Positions 18,183 to 27,466 are shown, counted from the first letter of the stretch. The stretch is DNA of 64,000 nt from Sporosarcina koreensis (GCF_001531445.1 NZ_LQYA01000006.1:1-64000); one strand, 5' to 3'. Program-made: numbers and translations. Notes: generated by a model not told the origin, from the sequence alone.

Positions 18183-18827
18183 TTAAGCGTAAACAGTCAT
18201 TTCTAGTAATCGTTGGGCAGAAGCTTTTACTTCATCCATGCCTGTTTCTATAATTTCTTGTGCTTTATGGGGCATTGCATTGTGACCTTCAATAATTACT
18301 TCATCAAGGATTTGCATACCGAAGACCCCACCGAATACATTGCGCATATAGTTGACAGCCATTTCCATCGGTGCTGCTTCTGGAGCAGAGTAAATACCGC
18401 CGCGCGCATTCAAGAAGATCGCCTTTTTATCCGTCAATAGGCTGACCAAGTTGCCTTCAGCGTCGTATTTGAATGAAAAGCCTGCAGCATATATATAATC
18501 GATAAATGTTTGCAATTTAGCTGGGATTGTCAAGTTCCATAGCGGGAATGCAATGACGACTACATCAGCAGCTGAGATGGCATCCATCGCTTTTTGTTTT
18601 GCAGCTAATAGGCGTGATTCAATATCTGTTAACTCTCCTCCGTTTTGAACTTTGCCAAAAGCGTCAAAGAGTTCTTGACCAAAATAAGGTGTGTCTTCTT
18701 TAAAAAGATCGTAAGTCGTTACGTTTACATCTTTACCTTCTACTTCAGCCATAAACGTTTCATACATTTTACTTGAAACTGCTTCTGTCGCGGGGCGATT
18801 ATTTGCTTTCACTACTAAAATATTCAT
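18183..18827 (-). CDS. azoR: FMN-dependent NADH azoreductase
   Basis: A 214-residue flavodoxin-fold enzyme that reduces quinones and azo bonds by two electrons. Typical blocks are MNILVVKANNRPATEAVSSK, VVIAFPLWNLTIPAKLQTFIDYI (about 83-105), FLNARGGIYS (about 142) and YMRNVFGGVFGM. The ATG at 18827 is preferred over a start at 18893, because MNILVVKAN is the family start and AGGAGAG lies upstream. Bacillus AzoR enzymes protect against quinone thiol stress and are controlled by MhqR or YodB. It neighbours the MhqR-type operon but has its own promoter region. Confidence 0.88.
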   Translation of the reverse strand: MNILVVKANNRPATEAVSSKMYETFMAEVEGKDVNVTTYDLFKEDTPYFGQELFDAFGKVQNGGELTDIESRLLAAKQKAMDAISAADVVVIAFPLWNLTIPAKLQTFIDYIYAAGFSFKYDAEGNLVSLLTDKKAIFLNARGGIYSAPEAAPMEMAVNYMRNVFGGVFGMQILDEVIIEGHNAMPHKAQEIIETGMDEVKASAQRLLEMTVYA

Positions 18828-18975
18828 GCTTGAAAAAACTCTCCTCTTATATCTATTTACTGTACTGCATCTTCCATTATAAATCACTTGCACTCTTTTT
18901 GTAAGTACGTATTTAATTGTAACATAGTAATAAAAAGTAAACAGACAACTATCCTATCTGTATTCAATATATTCC

Positions 18976-19542
18976 TCAGAAATCATATTCTTCATCTTTT
19001 TTCTTACGAATTGCTTCGAAGGCTTCCACTGTCAATACGGTATCTTCAACCAGTCGGTCTAAACGGAAATGGATATCATCATTCACAATTTCTTTACGCA
19101 AAAAATCCTTTTCCTCAATAAAAACGTACGTCGGAACGATATGGGCTTTCATATAAGCTAAGATTGGCTTTAGTTGTTGCTCTACCATTAAATAATGCTT
19201 TGCTGTACCGGCTGTCACAACATTGCTTACGACTTTGTCCCGAAAAGCGTTGACCGGAAGCAAATCGAAGATGTTTTTCAGCGTTGCAGGAATGGATGCT
19301 TGGAAAGTTGGTGTCCCAATGATGATTGCATCAGCTGCCATAATCGTCTCTGTAACGTATTTTGTATCTCCGTCATATTCAAAGTAATTGCGCCCATCGC
19401 TAAATTCCAATGAATAGTCGGCTAGGTCAAGTAGTGTCACTTCATGTTGCGGGTATTTATGTTCAAGAATGTCAGTCACTTTTAACATGGCTGTTTTAGT
19501 TTTCGAACCGACGTTCGAGCCGGCTAGCGCTACAATTTTCAT
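18976..19542 (-). CDS. NADPH-dependent FMN reductase
   Basis: A 188-residue flavodoxin-like reductase. MKIVALAGSNVGSKTKTAML at the N-terminus is the phosphate-binding loop for FMN, and ADAIIIGTPTFQASIPATLKN (about 76-96) is the second FMN block. The start at 19542 is preferred to the ATG overlapping the upstream gene at 19560, because GGGAGTG precedes it by the right distance. It lies directly after the LLM monooxygenase gene in the MhqR-type operon and could supply reduced FMN to that enzyme, which is inference from order. Confidence 0.85.
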   Translation of the reverse strand: MKIVALAGSNVGSKTKTAMLKVTDILEHKYPQHEVTLLDLADYSLEFSDGRNYFEYDGDTKYVTETIMAADAIIIGTPTFQASIPATLKNIFDLLPVNAFRDKVVSNVVTAGTAKHYLMVEQQLKPILAYMKAHIVPTYVFIEEKDFLRKEIVNDDIHFRLDRLVEDTVLTVEAFEAIRKKKDEEYDF

Positions 19543-19556
19543 GCTGTTCACTCCCA

Positions 19557-20615
19557 TCATGATTTGGCTGTATATTTTTTAATTGCCGGGATGATGTCAT
19601 TCCCGATGATTTCAATGTTTTTCATGATCTTTTCGAATGGAACGCCGCCAAAGTCGACCTGAGCCATGAACCGCTGCATTCCGTAAAGCTCATATTGATA
19701 AAGCATCTTTTCAATAATTTCCTGAGTGCTGCCAACCATTAATGCATCACGCGTATCAGGCGCTTGGGCGAATTGCTGCTTTGGATACCCCCCGCCACGA
19801 ATCGCTTGAAATCCTCCATTGATATGTGGATACATGCCTTGTAATGCCTCTTTTGTTGTATCCCCTACATAAAACAAGCTTGTTGTCGCAATGGGTAATG
19901 TTGCGGGATCAAAGCCGCTTCGTTCAGCGGCTTCACGATAAGCATCGACAGAAGGCTTAAAATTGATTGCCGGCCCTCCCAATGTAGTCAACATCATTGG
20001 AATCCCCATATAACCAGCTTTAATGGCACTCGCAGGTGGTCCTCCCACAGCTCGCCAAATAGGCAAAGAGCCATTTTTAGGTTGCGGCAGGATTTGGGCA
20101 TTTTGTAACGGGGCACGGAATTCTCCTTGCCAAGTCACGCTTTCTTCTTCGTTTATTTTCATGAGAAGCTCTAATTTCTCTTCGAATATTTCTTCATAAT
20201 CCTGTAAGTCAACACCAAGTAATTGATATGCGCCTACCCGTGAACCACGACCGGCAACGATTTCCGCACGGCCTCCAGAAATCAGATCAATTGTCGAGAA
20301 ATCCTCATACACACGTACAGGGTCCGAGACGCTTAGCACCGTAGCGGAGCTTGTAATTTTAATCTTGCTCGTCGCCTGTGCGATAGCCCCAAGTACGACA
20401 GTGTGGGCTTGAGTTGTAAAGTACGTTTGATGACTCTCCCCGACGCCGAAGACATCAATTCCGGCTTGTTCGGCCAATTTGCTTGCTTCAATCAATTCTT
20501 TGATGCGCTGTTCGGCGGAAACACGCTCTCCTGTCAGCGGATTGGGAATGTGGTCGCCTAGTGAATAAAGCCCAAATTCCATGCCTTTTGAAGGTTCAAT
20601 GCGATATTTTTCCAT
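19557..20615 (-). CDS. LLM class flavin-dependent oxidoreductase (luciferase-like)
   Basis: A 352-residue protein of the bacterial luciferase-like family (TIM barrel using FMNH2 or F420). MEFGLYSLGDHIPNPLTGER at the start, GIDVFGVGESHQTYFTTQAH (about 53-72), TVLSVSDPVRVYEDFSTIDL and GGRAEIVAGRGSRVGAYQL (about 131-149) are family blocks. It oxidises an unknown substrate. Its start lies two bases from the stop of the dioxygenase gene upstream and its stop overlaps the region of the FMN reductase start, so the three are one operon headed by the MarR gene. Confidence 0.87.
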   Translation of the reverse strand: MEKYRIEPSKGMEFGLYSLGDHIPNPLTGERVSAEQRIKELIEASKLAEQAGIDVFGVGESHQTYFTTQAHTVVLGAIAQATSKIKITSSATVLSVSDPVRVYEDFSTIDLISGGRAEIVAGRGSRVGAYQLLGVDLQDYEEIFEEKLELLMKINEEESVTWQGEFRAPLQNAQILPQPKNGSLPIWRAVGGPPASAIKAGYMGIPMMLTTLGGPAINFKPSVDAYREAAERSGFDPATLPIATTSLFYVGDTTKEALQGMYPHINGGFQAIRGGGYPKQQFAQAPDTRDALMVGSTQEIIEKMLYQYELYGMQRFMAQVDFGGVPFEKIMKNIEIIGNDIIPAIKKYTAKS

Positions 20616-20617
20616 AA

Positions 20618-21562
20618 TTACTCCTCCTCAATTGGTTGTAGTTTTTCTTCAATTTCCTTACGGCGTTCCTCTAAAAATGGCGGCAAGTCTAATTTTTCAC
20701 CAAGCGTTTCAATATCACCATCGATTGTAAAGCCCGGGCCATCTGTCGCAATTTCAAATAGTATTCCGTTTGACTCCCGGAAGTATAAGCTTTTAAAGTA
20801 GAAGCGGTCCACAATACCAGATGACTGGAAGCCACGCTCCCGCACTTTTCCATCCCAGTACGCCAACTCTTTTTCATCTTTGACACGGATCGCCAAATGG
20901 TGAATGCTGCCACGTCCCGGTTTTTCGGATGGACCGTCTAAAAATTTCACTACGATCTCACCGAACACTTCGCCTTGAACCGATTGGAAAATCGCCTCTT
21001 CTTCCGTACGTGACACCTCCGTATAACCGAACATTTCCGTAAGAGTATTTGCAAGTTTATCGATTCTGCGAACAGTCATCTCTACTGAACCCATTCCTTG
21101 AATTTGATGCTCTTCCGGTACCGTTGACTTTTCCCACGTTTCCCAATGTGCAACCTTCTCCCCATTAGATACAAGGAGAACCATGCGCAAGCCTTCTGCA
21201 TCTTCAAAGTGCAAAGCGGGACGGTTTGCGTATGAAATGATGTCACCGTGCTGTACACCGAATTCCTCAAAACGTGCTTTCCAGTAAGTTAAGCTAGCTT
21301 CCGAAGGGACGAGCAACCCGATTCGTGTGATAGCATTTGTCCCACGGTGGGTACTGCCTACAACCGGAATTTCAAAAAATGAGAGTTCCGTTCCCGCGCT
21401 CCCTGTTCTGTCGCCATAAAACAAGTGATACATGGACGGAGAGTCCTGATTGACTGTCATTTTCACGCGGCGCAAACCAAGTACTTCTTTATAGAAATGA
21501 TTGTTTTGACTTGCATTTTTTGTGATCATCGAAATATGGTGATGCCCTGGAATTGTATACAT
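20618..21562 (-). CDS. mhqO: Ring-cleaving dioxygenase (MhqO-like, VOC family)
   Basis: A 314-residue extradiol-type dioxygenase with two glyoxalase/VOC modules. The first begins MYTIPGHHHISMITKNASQN, giving the first metal histidine; the second includes GRGSIHHLAIRVKDEKELAY (about 225); ESNGILFEIATDGPGF holds the metal glutamate (about 272). MhqO/MhqA proteins of Bacillus degrade hydroquinones under MhqR control. The start at 21562 has GAGGAGGAAC upstream; a longer frame from 21598 lacks support. It lies 54 bases after the MarR gene in the same direction. A scrap of a second copy survives at 489-668. Confidence 0.88.
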   Translation of the reverse strand: MYTIPGHHHISMITKNASQNNHFYKEVLGLRRVKMTVNQDSPSMYHLFYGDRTGSAGTELSFFEIPVVGSTHRGTNAITRIGLLVPSEASLTYWKARFEEFGVQHGDIISYANRPALHFEDAEGLRMVLLVSNGEKVAHWETWEKSTVPEEHQIQGMGSVEMTVRRIDKLANTLTEMFGYTEVSRTEEEAIFQSVQGEVFGEIVVKFLDGPSEKPGRGSIHHLAIRVKDEKELAYWDGKVRERGFQSSGIVDRFYFKSLYFRESNGILFEIATDGPGFTIDGDIETLGEKLDLPPFLEERRKEIEEKLQPIEEE

Positions 21563-21616
21563 GTATTGTTCCTCCTCTTCATTCATTTGATTAGTCAAGT
21601 GAATGGGTAAAAAAAA

Positions 21617-22060
21617 TTACCTATTCGGCAACTCCTTTTTTTCACTGTTTCTTTGTACACGTGACATGAGTGTATATAAGGTTTTCATTTCTTCTTCTGA
21701 TAAACATTCCTCAAAAAACGAAGACTGGAACGCAAGCTGGGCTTCAAATGCATTGTCCAATTTTTGACGACCTTTATCCGTTAACGAGATTGTTTTCGTC
21801 TTCCATTCCTGCTTTCGTACAATGAGCCCTTCCTTTTCCAGGCGAGTGAGCATGCGCGAAATACCGCCTTGTGTCACAGTCACTTTCTCAGCTAATTCAC
21901 TTTGTGTTAACGGTTCATATGTCGAGATTTGCATTAACACATCAAATTGCGCAGTCGTCAAATCATATTGTTTTAAAAACTCATTTGAAAGTAGATTGCT
22001 TTGATGAGTGAATCGAGTGAGCCGCAGCCAAATTAACGATCCGCGTGTATTCTTTTGCAT
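21617..22060 (-). CDS. mhqR: MarR family regulator, MhqR-like
   Basis: A winged-helix MarR regulator of about 148 residues: [40 protein letters not shown] and [20 protein letters not shown] span the DNA-binding part (about residues 35-95). It heads an operon with the ring-cleaving dioxygenase, LLM oxidase and FMN reductase, the type of genes controlled by MhqR in Bacillus. Upstream in-frame starts at 22069 and 22072 lie too close to the AAAGGGAG site; the ATG at 22060 has an 11-base spacing. An MhqR-like box precedes the promoter, so it probably represses its own operon until quinones appear. Confidence 0.82.
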   Translation of the reverse strand: MQKNTRGSLIWLRLTRFTHQSNLLSNEFLKQYDLTTAQFDVLMQISTYEPLTQSELAEKVTVTQGGISRMLTRLEKEGLIVRKQEWKTKTISLTDKGRQKLDNAFEAQLAFQSSFFEECLSEEEMKTLYTLMSRVQRNSEKKELPNR

Positions 22061-22092
22061 ATTGCTCATCACTCCCTTTCTCTACTATCACT

Positions 22093-22141
22093 TTACCACT
22101 CAACTGACGGAGATGCAAGCGAAATATCTCGAATTAAAGAT
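22093..22141 (-). promoter_or_regulatory. mhqR promoter and MhqR-like box
   Basis: On the minus strand TTGCAT and TAAAGT are 17 bases apart, a fair SigA promoter. Just upstream (22125-22141) is TATCTCGAATTAAAGAT, an imperfect inverted repeat close to the Bacillus MhqR box as I recall it (ATCTcgaAtTCgAGAT). Confidence 0.6.
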
Positions 22142-22166
22142 TTGAATAAATTCCTGGAAACTTGGT

Positions 22167-22460
22167 TTACTTCTTAAATGATAACCCATTGGCTTTCAAA
22201 GCATCTCTAAGCTTCGGTAAAGAAGCGGGTCCCATACCGTGAAATTGCAAAATCTCGTTTTCACTACAAGTCGATAGCTGTTGCAAAGAAGTGATACCGT
22301 TGCTTTCCAACGCCCTTCTTGCCGGTGCTGAAAGTATCGAAAGAAATCCATTTTCAGGTTTACGTTCTTGCTCACAAGTCGGACATGTCGGGCAATCGCT
22401 GCTTTTATAGTAGCTATGTCCTTTGCTACAAGTCCGTATAGTTTTCTTTGAAGTTGTCAT
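22167..22460 (-). CDS. RNA polymerase alpha-CTD-like helix-hairpin-helix protein
   Basis: A 97-residue protein. Residues 1-33 hold paired cysteines (CSKGHSYYKSSDCPTCPTCE) that may bind zinc. Residues 40-97 read LSAPARRALESNGITSLQQL, then FHGMGPASLPKLRDALKANG, the helix-hairpin-helix fold of the RNA polymerase alpha C-terminal domain. Similar short proteins occur in many Bacillales and their role is unknown; binding DNA or the transcription machinery is plausible. It stands alone with GGAGGATT before the start. Confidence 0.8.
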   Translation of the reverse strand: MTTSKKTIRTCSKGHSYYKSSDCPTCPTCEQERKPENGFLSILSAPARRALESNGITSLQQLSTCSENEILQFHGMGPASLPKLRDALKANGLSFKK

Positions 22461-22661
22461 TGGTAATCCTCCTTAAACAAAACAAAATACAGTTTTCAAC
22501 TTCCGGCATAGCATATGTTACTTTGGCTATTCTACACATTTTCTCCCTCCCACACTACCCCCTATCCCAAATACGTTATCCTTAGTAAGAAGTAAACTTT
22601 TAAATAATTTTGAATCGAAATGGACTTTTGTAGGGTCTAATAGAGTGAAGGGGGGTGCGAG

Positions 22662-23222
22662 ATGTTAACAACTCAAAATACACTTGTGGAAAAGGCTCAA
22701 TCGGGGGATGAAAAAGCCTTCTATGAACTGCTTGAACCATTACAGACACAATTATATCGAATTGCATTTGTATATGTTCGGAACGAAGATGATGCTGTTG
22801 ATATTTTTCAACAATCTGTTGTTCGTGCATTTGAAGGACTACCTAAATTAAAAGAGCCAAAGTACTTCTCTACTTGGTTAACACGTATTGTTATCAATTG
22901 CAGTAAATCATACATAGAAAAAAATAATCAGGTCAAACTTACCGATCCGCTCAAGTTTGATGATTATGAATCGAAAAGCACTACTAATATAGATGAACAA
23001 TTGGACTTATGGCAGGCATTAAGCCGGTTAGAGGAAAAATATAAAACAGTTTTACTGCTGCGTTTTTATCAAGATCTTGTCGTAAAGGAAATTGCTCTTA
23101 TTTTAGACTGCCCAGAAGGGACTGTAAAAACAAATATTCGGCGAGGTTTGCAAGCTTTGCGCCAACAGTTGAAAGGAGCGTATATAGATGAGTGGGTTCA
23201 ATCCATTGAAAGAAGTGATTGA
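22662..23222 (+). CDS. ECF-type RNA polymerase sigma factor
   Basis: A 186-residue sigma factor. Region 2 spans about residues 25-90 (FVYVRNEDDAVDIFQQSVVRAFEGL) and region 4 about 125-180 (LLLRFYQDLVVKEIALILDC, then PEGTVKTNIRRGLQALRQQL). It directs RNA polymerase to a small stress regulon. GAAGGGGGG precedes the start. The next gene begins inside its 3' end (35-base overlap). Usually an anti-sigma factor gene follows; here the follower is an ABC ATPase with an anti-sigma-like N-terminus. Confidence 0.9.
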   Translation: MLTTQNTLVEKAQSGDEKAFYELLEPLQTQLYRIAFVYVRNEDDAVDIFQQSVVRAFEGLPKLKEPKYFSTWLTRIVINCSKSYIEKNNQVKLTDPLKFDDYESKSTTNIDEQLDLWQALSRLEEKYKTVLLLRFYQDLVVKEIALILDCPEGTVKTNIRRGLQALRQQLKGAYIDEWVQSIERSD

Positions 23223-24000
23223 AAAGATCCCTGTTCCGCAATCGAGATTAACAGAAGTGTTACGTATTGAAGGCATGTCAAAAGTTTTCAAACAAAAAGA
23301 ACACCGGGTGAATGCATTACAAAATATTCACTGCACCATATTTCAAGGGGAAATGGTGGCCATCATGGGGACAAGCGGATCGGGGAAAAGCACCTTGCTC
23401 AATATGATCAGTGCCATTGACGAACCAACTTCGGGCACTATTTTTCTATTCGGGAAAGAGGCGAATGCCATTTATAAAGAACCAAAAGCATCGAATTTCC
23501 GCAAAGAAAATATCGGGTTCATCTTCCAGTCGTTTCATTTATTAAAAGATTTGACGGTTGAAGATAATATAGCGCTCCCCCTTATTTTACAGGATGTACC
23601 GTCCAAAGAGATTGAATCTCGTGTACATATGATGATGAAACAATTGGGAATCGCGAACTGGAGAAAGCATCGTCCACATGAGCTGTCGGGTGGGCAAAAA
23701 CAACGCGTTGCCATTGCCCGTGCCATTATTACGAAGCCTCCAATTTTGTTAGCCGATGAACCGACCGGTGCCCTCGATGTGAAAACAACAGATGAGATTC
23801 TACAATTGCTTGTAGATCTACAACACAGTGGACAAACCATTCTGCTTGTAACACATGATCCGTACGTTGCAACATTTGCAAACCGGGTTCTGTTTTTCCA
23901 CGATGGATCGATTGCAGATTCTTATCAAAATAAAAAAACAGATGCCGACTTAGATAACATTCTTACCAAGTTTAAGACCGTCACACGAGGTGAGGGATAA
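23188..24000 (+). CDS. MacB-type ABC ATPase with anti-sigma-like N-terminus
   Basis: A 270-residue ATPase of the LolD/MacB/FtsE group. Residues 27-260 are the nucleotide-binding domain: Walker A GTSGSGKST (61-69), Q-loop IGFIFQSFHLLKDLT, signature LSGGQKQRVAIARA and Walker B ILLADEPTGALD. Residues 1-26 (MSGFNPLKEVIEKIPVPQSR) are not part of an ABC domain; the KIPVP pattern is common at the N-terminus of anti-sigma factors of the RsiV/YlaD type. AAAGGAG nine bases before the ATG shows this start is used. It overlaps the sigma gene by 35 bases and the permease by one base. The fusion may be functional or a deletion scar. Confidence 0.85.
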   Translation: MSGFNPLKEVIEKIPVPQSRLTEVLRIEGMSKVFKQKEHRVNALQNIHCTIFQGEMVAIMGTSGSGKSTLLNMISAIDEPTSGTIFLFGKEANAIYKEPKASNFRKENIGFIFQSFHLLKDLTVEDNIALPLILQDVPSKEIESRVHMMMKQLGIANWRKHRPHELSGGQKQRVAIARAIITKPPILLADEPTGALDVKTTDEILQLLVDLQHSGQTILLVTHDPYVATFANRVLFFHDGSIADSYQNKKTDADLDNILTKFKTVTRGEG

Positions 24001-26462
24001 TGTTCGACCTAAAATCGATTGCCATTAAATTATTCCGCGCAGCTAAGACCCAAGTGTTGACGAGCATCAGTATTATTACCATTTCAATTTGTTTAATCAT
24101 GACGATGGGCGTGTATATGTGGAACGCCAAAGCGCAGATGGAATCAGAAATTTATCATCTATTCGGCAATGCGGATATGACAGTTGGCTATAATCCGGAA
24201 CAGCAGAAATGGATAACATCAGAACAATTCAACTCCATCGCGACGATGGAAGGTGTAGCGGAGGTTTCCCCCGTTTTACTGACGGCGACAAATGTTGAAA
24301 ATGTTTTGCCTACCGTTTATACAATAGGCGTCAATAACGATGCGCTTGTAAAAAGCCGGTATCATTTCGAAGAAAATCTAGACGAAAACGAAGTGATTTT
24401 ATCACAAAAGATCGCCTCTCTATTCGATAAATCGATTGGTGATACAATCGAAATTGAATCCGATCCTTATGTGATTAAAGAAATTCTAACGCCTCTCCCT
24501 GGAGCTTCAGATGTTAAGATTATTATTTTGTCAAATACTACTGTAAGACAATGGCTAGATATTACAAATGACAATGCTGTTGGCCTTTTCACATTAATGA
24601 AGCTAAAAGAAAATGCGGCACCTTCATTGATTGCAAATAAAGTAACTGAACTAGACGAGACATTGCGCATTGATATTACAAACGAGTATGATTTTGTGAA
24701 AGCTAATTTCCAATCACTCGCTATTTTTATGGTTGTGCTCTCTATATTCATTTTGATAATTACTACAATGCTATTGACGTCTACATTCCAGCTTGTATTC
24801 TACAAATTAAGGGAACAATTAATGGTGTTGCGTGCACTCGGTGCGACCAAAAACCAAGTCGGGAAAATTGTTCAAATACAACTAGTAACAATCATTACAT
24901 CAGGCGTTATCTTCGGCACTATATGTAGTGTAATCATCATTACGCAGTGGTTGCCGCTACTAATAGAAAAAATGCAACTGCCAGAAGCGAAGACGGACTT
25001 CCCATTGTGGCTTGCGATAAGTATATGTGCATTTACTTTCATGCTCCTCCAGGGTGTTATGCAATGGCAAGTGAAAAAAAGCATGCGGCTTTTGCCACTG
25101 CAAATCGCATCAGATAATCACGAATCATCGCCTCGTATGACAAAAACGAAGTTATATGTGGCGGGCCTTTTCATTGCAATCGCATTGATTTGTCTTTTTT
25201 CTGCGGCGTTTGAGCAAAACGATAGCCGACGAGCATTGCAAACCGTCATCGGCAGCCTGCTTATTTGCACCACCATCCTAACTACGATCCCGTATCTTTT
25301 TAGCCTGCTCCTGAAGTTTGTCCTTCAGCCGATCAGAAGGATATTCGGGAAGGAAGCTTATTTGGCGTGTCAGCAACTTATGTCGCAAGTTCGGAAAAAC
25401 ATGCCCATCGTGCTAAGTGTTATAGGCTTAATGGTCATATTGATATTTGGAACAACATTATTTAAAACTGTTCAGGAGAATGAGAAAGCCTATATTCAAT
25501 TTTTATACGAAACGCCCATAGTCATTCACAATGACTTGCAAGATCCTACTTTGACAATTGATATAATCCGGGAGATTGAGGCCCTTCCCACCGTTGATTA
25601 CGCCTATGCGAAAAGCGATTATCCAATTGTGGACTTCTATTTACATGATAGGTGGCAGAGTGTGAACTACACATCCATTGACATGAAGAAATTCACTGAA
25701 GTCGGGAAATTACCAGAACTACATGGAAAAGTTGAAAATGGCGTCATTGTTTCAACACAATTCGCGAAGGAGCATTCGCTAACTATCGGGGATTGGCTCA
25801 ACACCGGGAAGTTCAATGTTGACTTGCAGTACGTCGAAGAAGTTGAACCGGTTCAAGTTATATCCATTACAGATCAGTATGGGAAAACACCTATTTTGTT
25901 TGATTGGTCCTCACCCTTTGTGAGTAATTCTTACGCAATCGTGAATGAGATCATGGTAGAAACATCAAATATTCAACAAACAATGATGGATTTACAGTTT
26001 TTACATGAGCAATGGCCAGCACTTACTTTTTCGGATTATGAAACCTTTTCGGATGAAAATAATCGGATGTTTTATCAGCGTTGGAGTTTGTTCGTGGGCA
26101 TTATAATTATTCTTATAGCCGCAACTTGTCTCGAAGTCATTCAAACGTTACTGCATACGATTTACGGAAAGCGTAGTGACTATGCGATCCAACGACTCGT
26201 CGGCCTTACGCCGAACGGACTTATTAAACTGATTTTGACGCAAGTATTATCGTTTGTCTTATTCGGTCTAACTGTCGGAACAATGATAGGCTATCTTTTA
26301 ACGCAGCTGCTTGCCTCTATTGACGCGGATACGGTTGTCGTTTTTGATCATACAACGCTTCTTTTTGTCATTGGCTTCTTTTTGTTTTTGACATACCTCA
26401 TTTTCAGTGTGCAAGGATACTTCATTAGCCGCAAGACATTGACTGCCGAGTTAAGTGACTAG
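24000..26462 (+). CDS. FtsX-like ABC transporter permease
   Basis: An 820-residue permease with two FtsX domains. An N-terminal helix (SISIITISICLIMTMGVYMW, about 22-41) is followed by an extracellular region, then helices near 245, 300 and 340 in the first FtsX unit (LREQLMVLRALGATKNQVGK). The second half repeats the plan with helices near 390, 420, 475 and 690-800 (SDYAIQRLVGLTPNGLIKLI). Such permeases with MacB-type ATPases handle peptides or lipoproteins, often in cell-envelope stress or bacteriocin resistance. Control by the ECF sigma factor encoded first in the operon fits that. The substrate is unknown. Confidence 0.88.
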   Translation: MFDLKSIAIKLFRAAKTQVLTSISIITISICLIMTMGVYMWNAKAQMESEIYHLFGNADMTVGYNPEQQKWITSEQFNSIATMEGVAEVSPVLLTATNVENVLPTVYTIGVNNDALVKSRYHFEENLDENEVILSQKIASLFDKSIGDTIEIESDPYVIKEILTPLPGASDVKIIILSNTTVRQWLDITNDNAVGLFTLMKLKENAAPSLIANKVTELDETLRIDITNEYDFVKANFQSLAIFMVVLSIFILIITTMLLTSTFQLVFYKLREQLMVLRALGATKNQVGKIVQIQLVTIITSGVIFGTICSVIIITQWLPLLIEKMQLPEAKTDFPLWLAISICAFTFMLLQGVMQWQVKKSMRLLPLQIASDNHESSPRMTKTKLYVAGLFIAIALICLFSAAFEQNDSRRALQTVIGSLLICTTILTTIPYLFSLLLKFVLQPIRRIFGKEAYLACQQLMSQVRKNMPIVLSVIGLMVILIFGTTLFKTVQENEKAYIQFLYETPIVIHNDLQDPTLTIDIIREIEALPTVDYAYAKSDYPIVDFYLHDRWQSVNYTSIDMKKFTEVGKLPELHGKVENGVIVSTQFAKEHSLTIGDWLNTGKFNVDLQYVEEVEPVQVISITDQYGKTPILFDWSSPFVSNSYAIVNEIMVETSNIQQTMMDLQFLHEQWPALTFSDYETFSDENNRMFYQRWSLFVGIIIILIAATCLEVIQTLLHTIYGKRSDYAIQRLVGLTPNGLIKLILTQVLSFVLFGLTVGTMIGYLLTQLLASIDADTVVVFDHTTLLFVIGFFLFLTYLIFSVQGYFISRKTLTAELSD

Positions 26463-26511
26463 CTAGCACATTCACGTTCTAATGATAACAGCATAATTTT
26501 TGGCGCTAAAA

Positions 26512-26555
26512 AAGTCGCATACGACGCTGGTATTGCATGCGTCGGTATGCGACTT
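26512..26555 (-). terminator. Terminator of the opuAC-like gene
   Basis: On the minus strand AAGTCGCATAC.GACGC pairs with GCGTC.TATGCGACTT in a long stem ending in TTTTTT. It can also stop the permease transcript coming from the left. Confidence 0.85.
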
Positions 26556-26566
26556 GGATTTCATCG

Positions 26567-27466
26567 TCAGCTCTTCAAATCTTCTATTGAATTAACGTCT
26601 TCCATATAAGCCGGAACCACGAGTCCTTGTCTGACACCGGTCATATTCGGACCAAGATCGTCAAATTGCCCTTCGTATTTTTCCACATATACTTTGTGGG
26701 TATAGGGCAGCCAAGGGGCGACTGATGCATCAGCTCCGCCGCTTGCGAGCGAAGAAAATAGCGGGCCGGGTTCAACTGAAGACAATGTAACAGTATACCC
26801 CATGTCTTCCAGCACAAGTTTCATCATGTTATGGCTGGCAAGTTCACTGTCCCATGGTGCAAAGACGAGCGTAATCTCATCGCCATCGACAGGATCTACG
26901 CCATCTGTCCATTCCGCGATTTTTTCAGGATTCGCTTCGACCCAATGACGGGCAGCTTCTTCTGGTTCAACGCCATCTTCAATCTCAATCATGATCTCCC
27001 CCATGTCTTCTGCTTCCCAATGGAAACGGTCCAAAATCGTATACGCTTCAGGCATATCCTCTTTCAAACCGAGGCGTGCGTATGTGTGAATTTGCTCCTC
27101 ATCCCCGTAAATCTGTTTTGGATCATCTAAAAACTTTAAATCATACGTCAAGAACTTCCAATGCGGGTTCCAACCCGTGACAATAATCGGTTCTTTGTTG
27201 TCATACGCTCTTTTCAAAGCAGCGGTCATTGCAGCACCGTTACTTGAAGTAACTTTCCAATCTGATAAATCGTACTCGGTCATTACCCTTTCCGTAGCTT
27301 GCATATGGCCTGATCCCGGATCTATTCCGACAATTTCATAGCCAACTGAATCACCGACAGTTTGATCCCCTTTTTCTTGTTCTGCACTCGTTGAACCACA
27401 AGCTGCTAGGCCTACTGCTAAAAATGCGGCAGCTCCAAGCCCTGTGAATTTTTTCAACAATGTCAT
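26567..27466 (-). CDS. opuAC: Glycine betaine ABC transporter binding lipoprotein (OpuAC-like)
   Basis: A 299-residue lipoprotein. The signal ends at LAVGLAACGS (Cys about residue 23). The mature part follows Bacillus OpuAC over its whole length: IVGIDPGSGHMQATERVM, IIVTGWNPHWKFLTYDLKFL, DEMGEIM-like DMGEIMIEIEDG and VVPAYMEDVNSIEDLK at the very end. The tryptophan and aromatic residues of the betaine cage (GWNPHW, WDSE) are present. It captures osmoprotectants outside the cell. No opuAA or opuAB gene is adjacent, so the protein works with transporter parts encoded elsewhere or is a spare receptor. Confidence 0.88.
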   Translation of the reverse strand: MTLLKKFTGLGAAAFLAVGLAACGSTSAEQEKGDQTVGDSVGYEIVGIDPGSGHMQATERVMTEYDLSDWKVTSSNGAAMTAALKRAYDNKEPIIVTGWNPHWKFLTYDLKFLDDPKQIYGDEEQIHTYARLGLKEDMPEAYTILDRFHWEAEDMGEIMIEIEDGVEPEEAARHWVEANPEKIAEWTDGVDPVDGDEITLVFAPWDSELASHNMMKLVLEDMGYTVTLSSVEPGPLFSSLASGGADASVAPWLPYTHKVYVEKYEGQFDDLGPNMTGVRQGLVVPAYMEDVNSIEDLKS

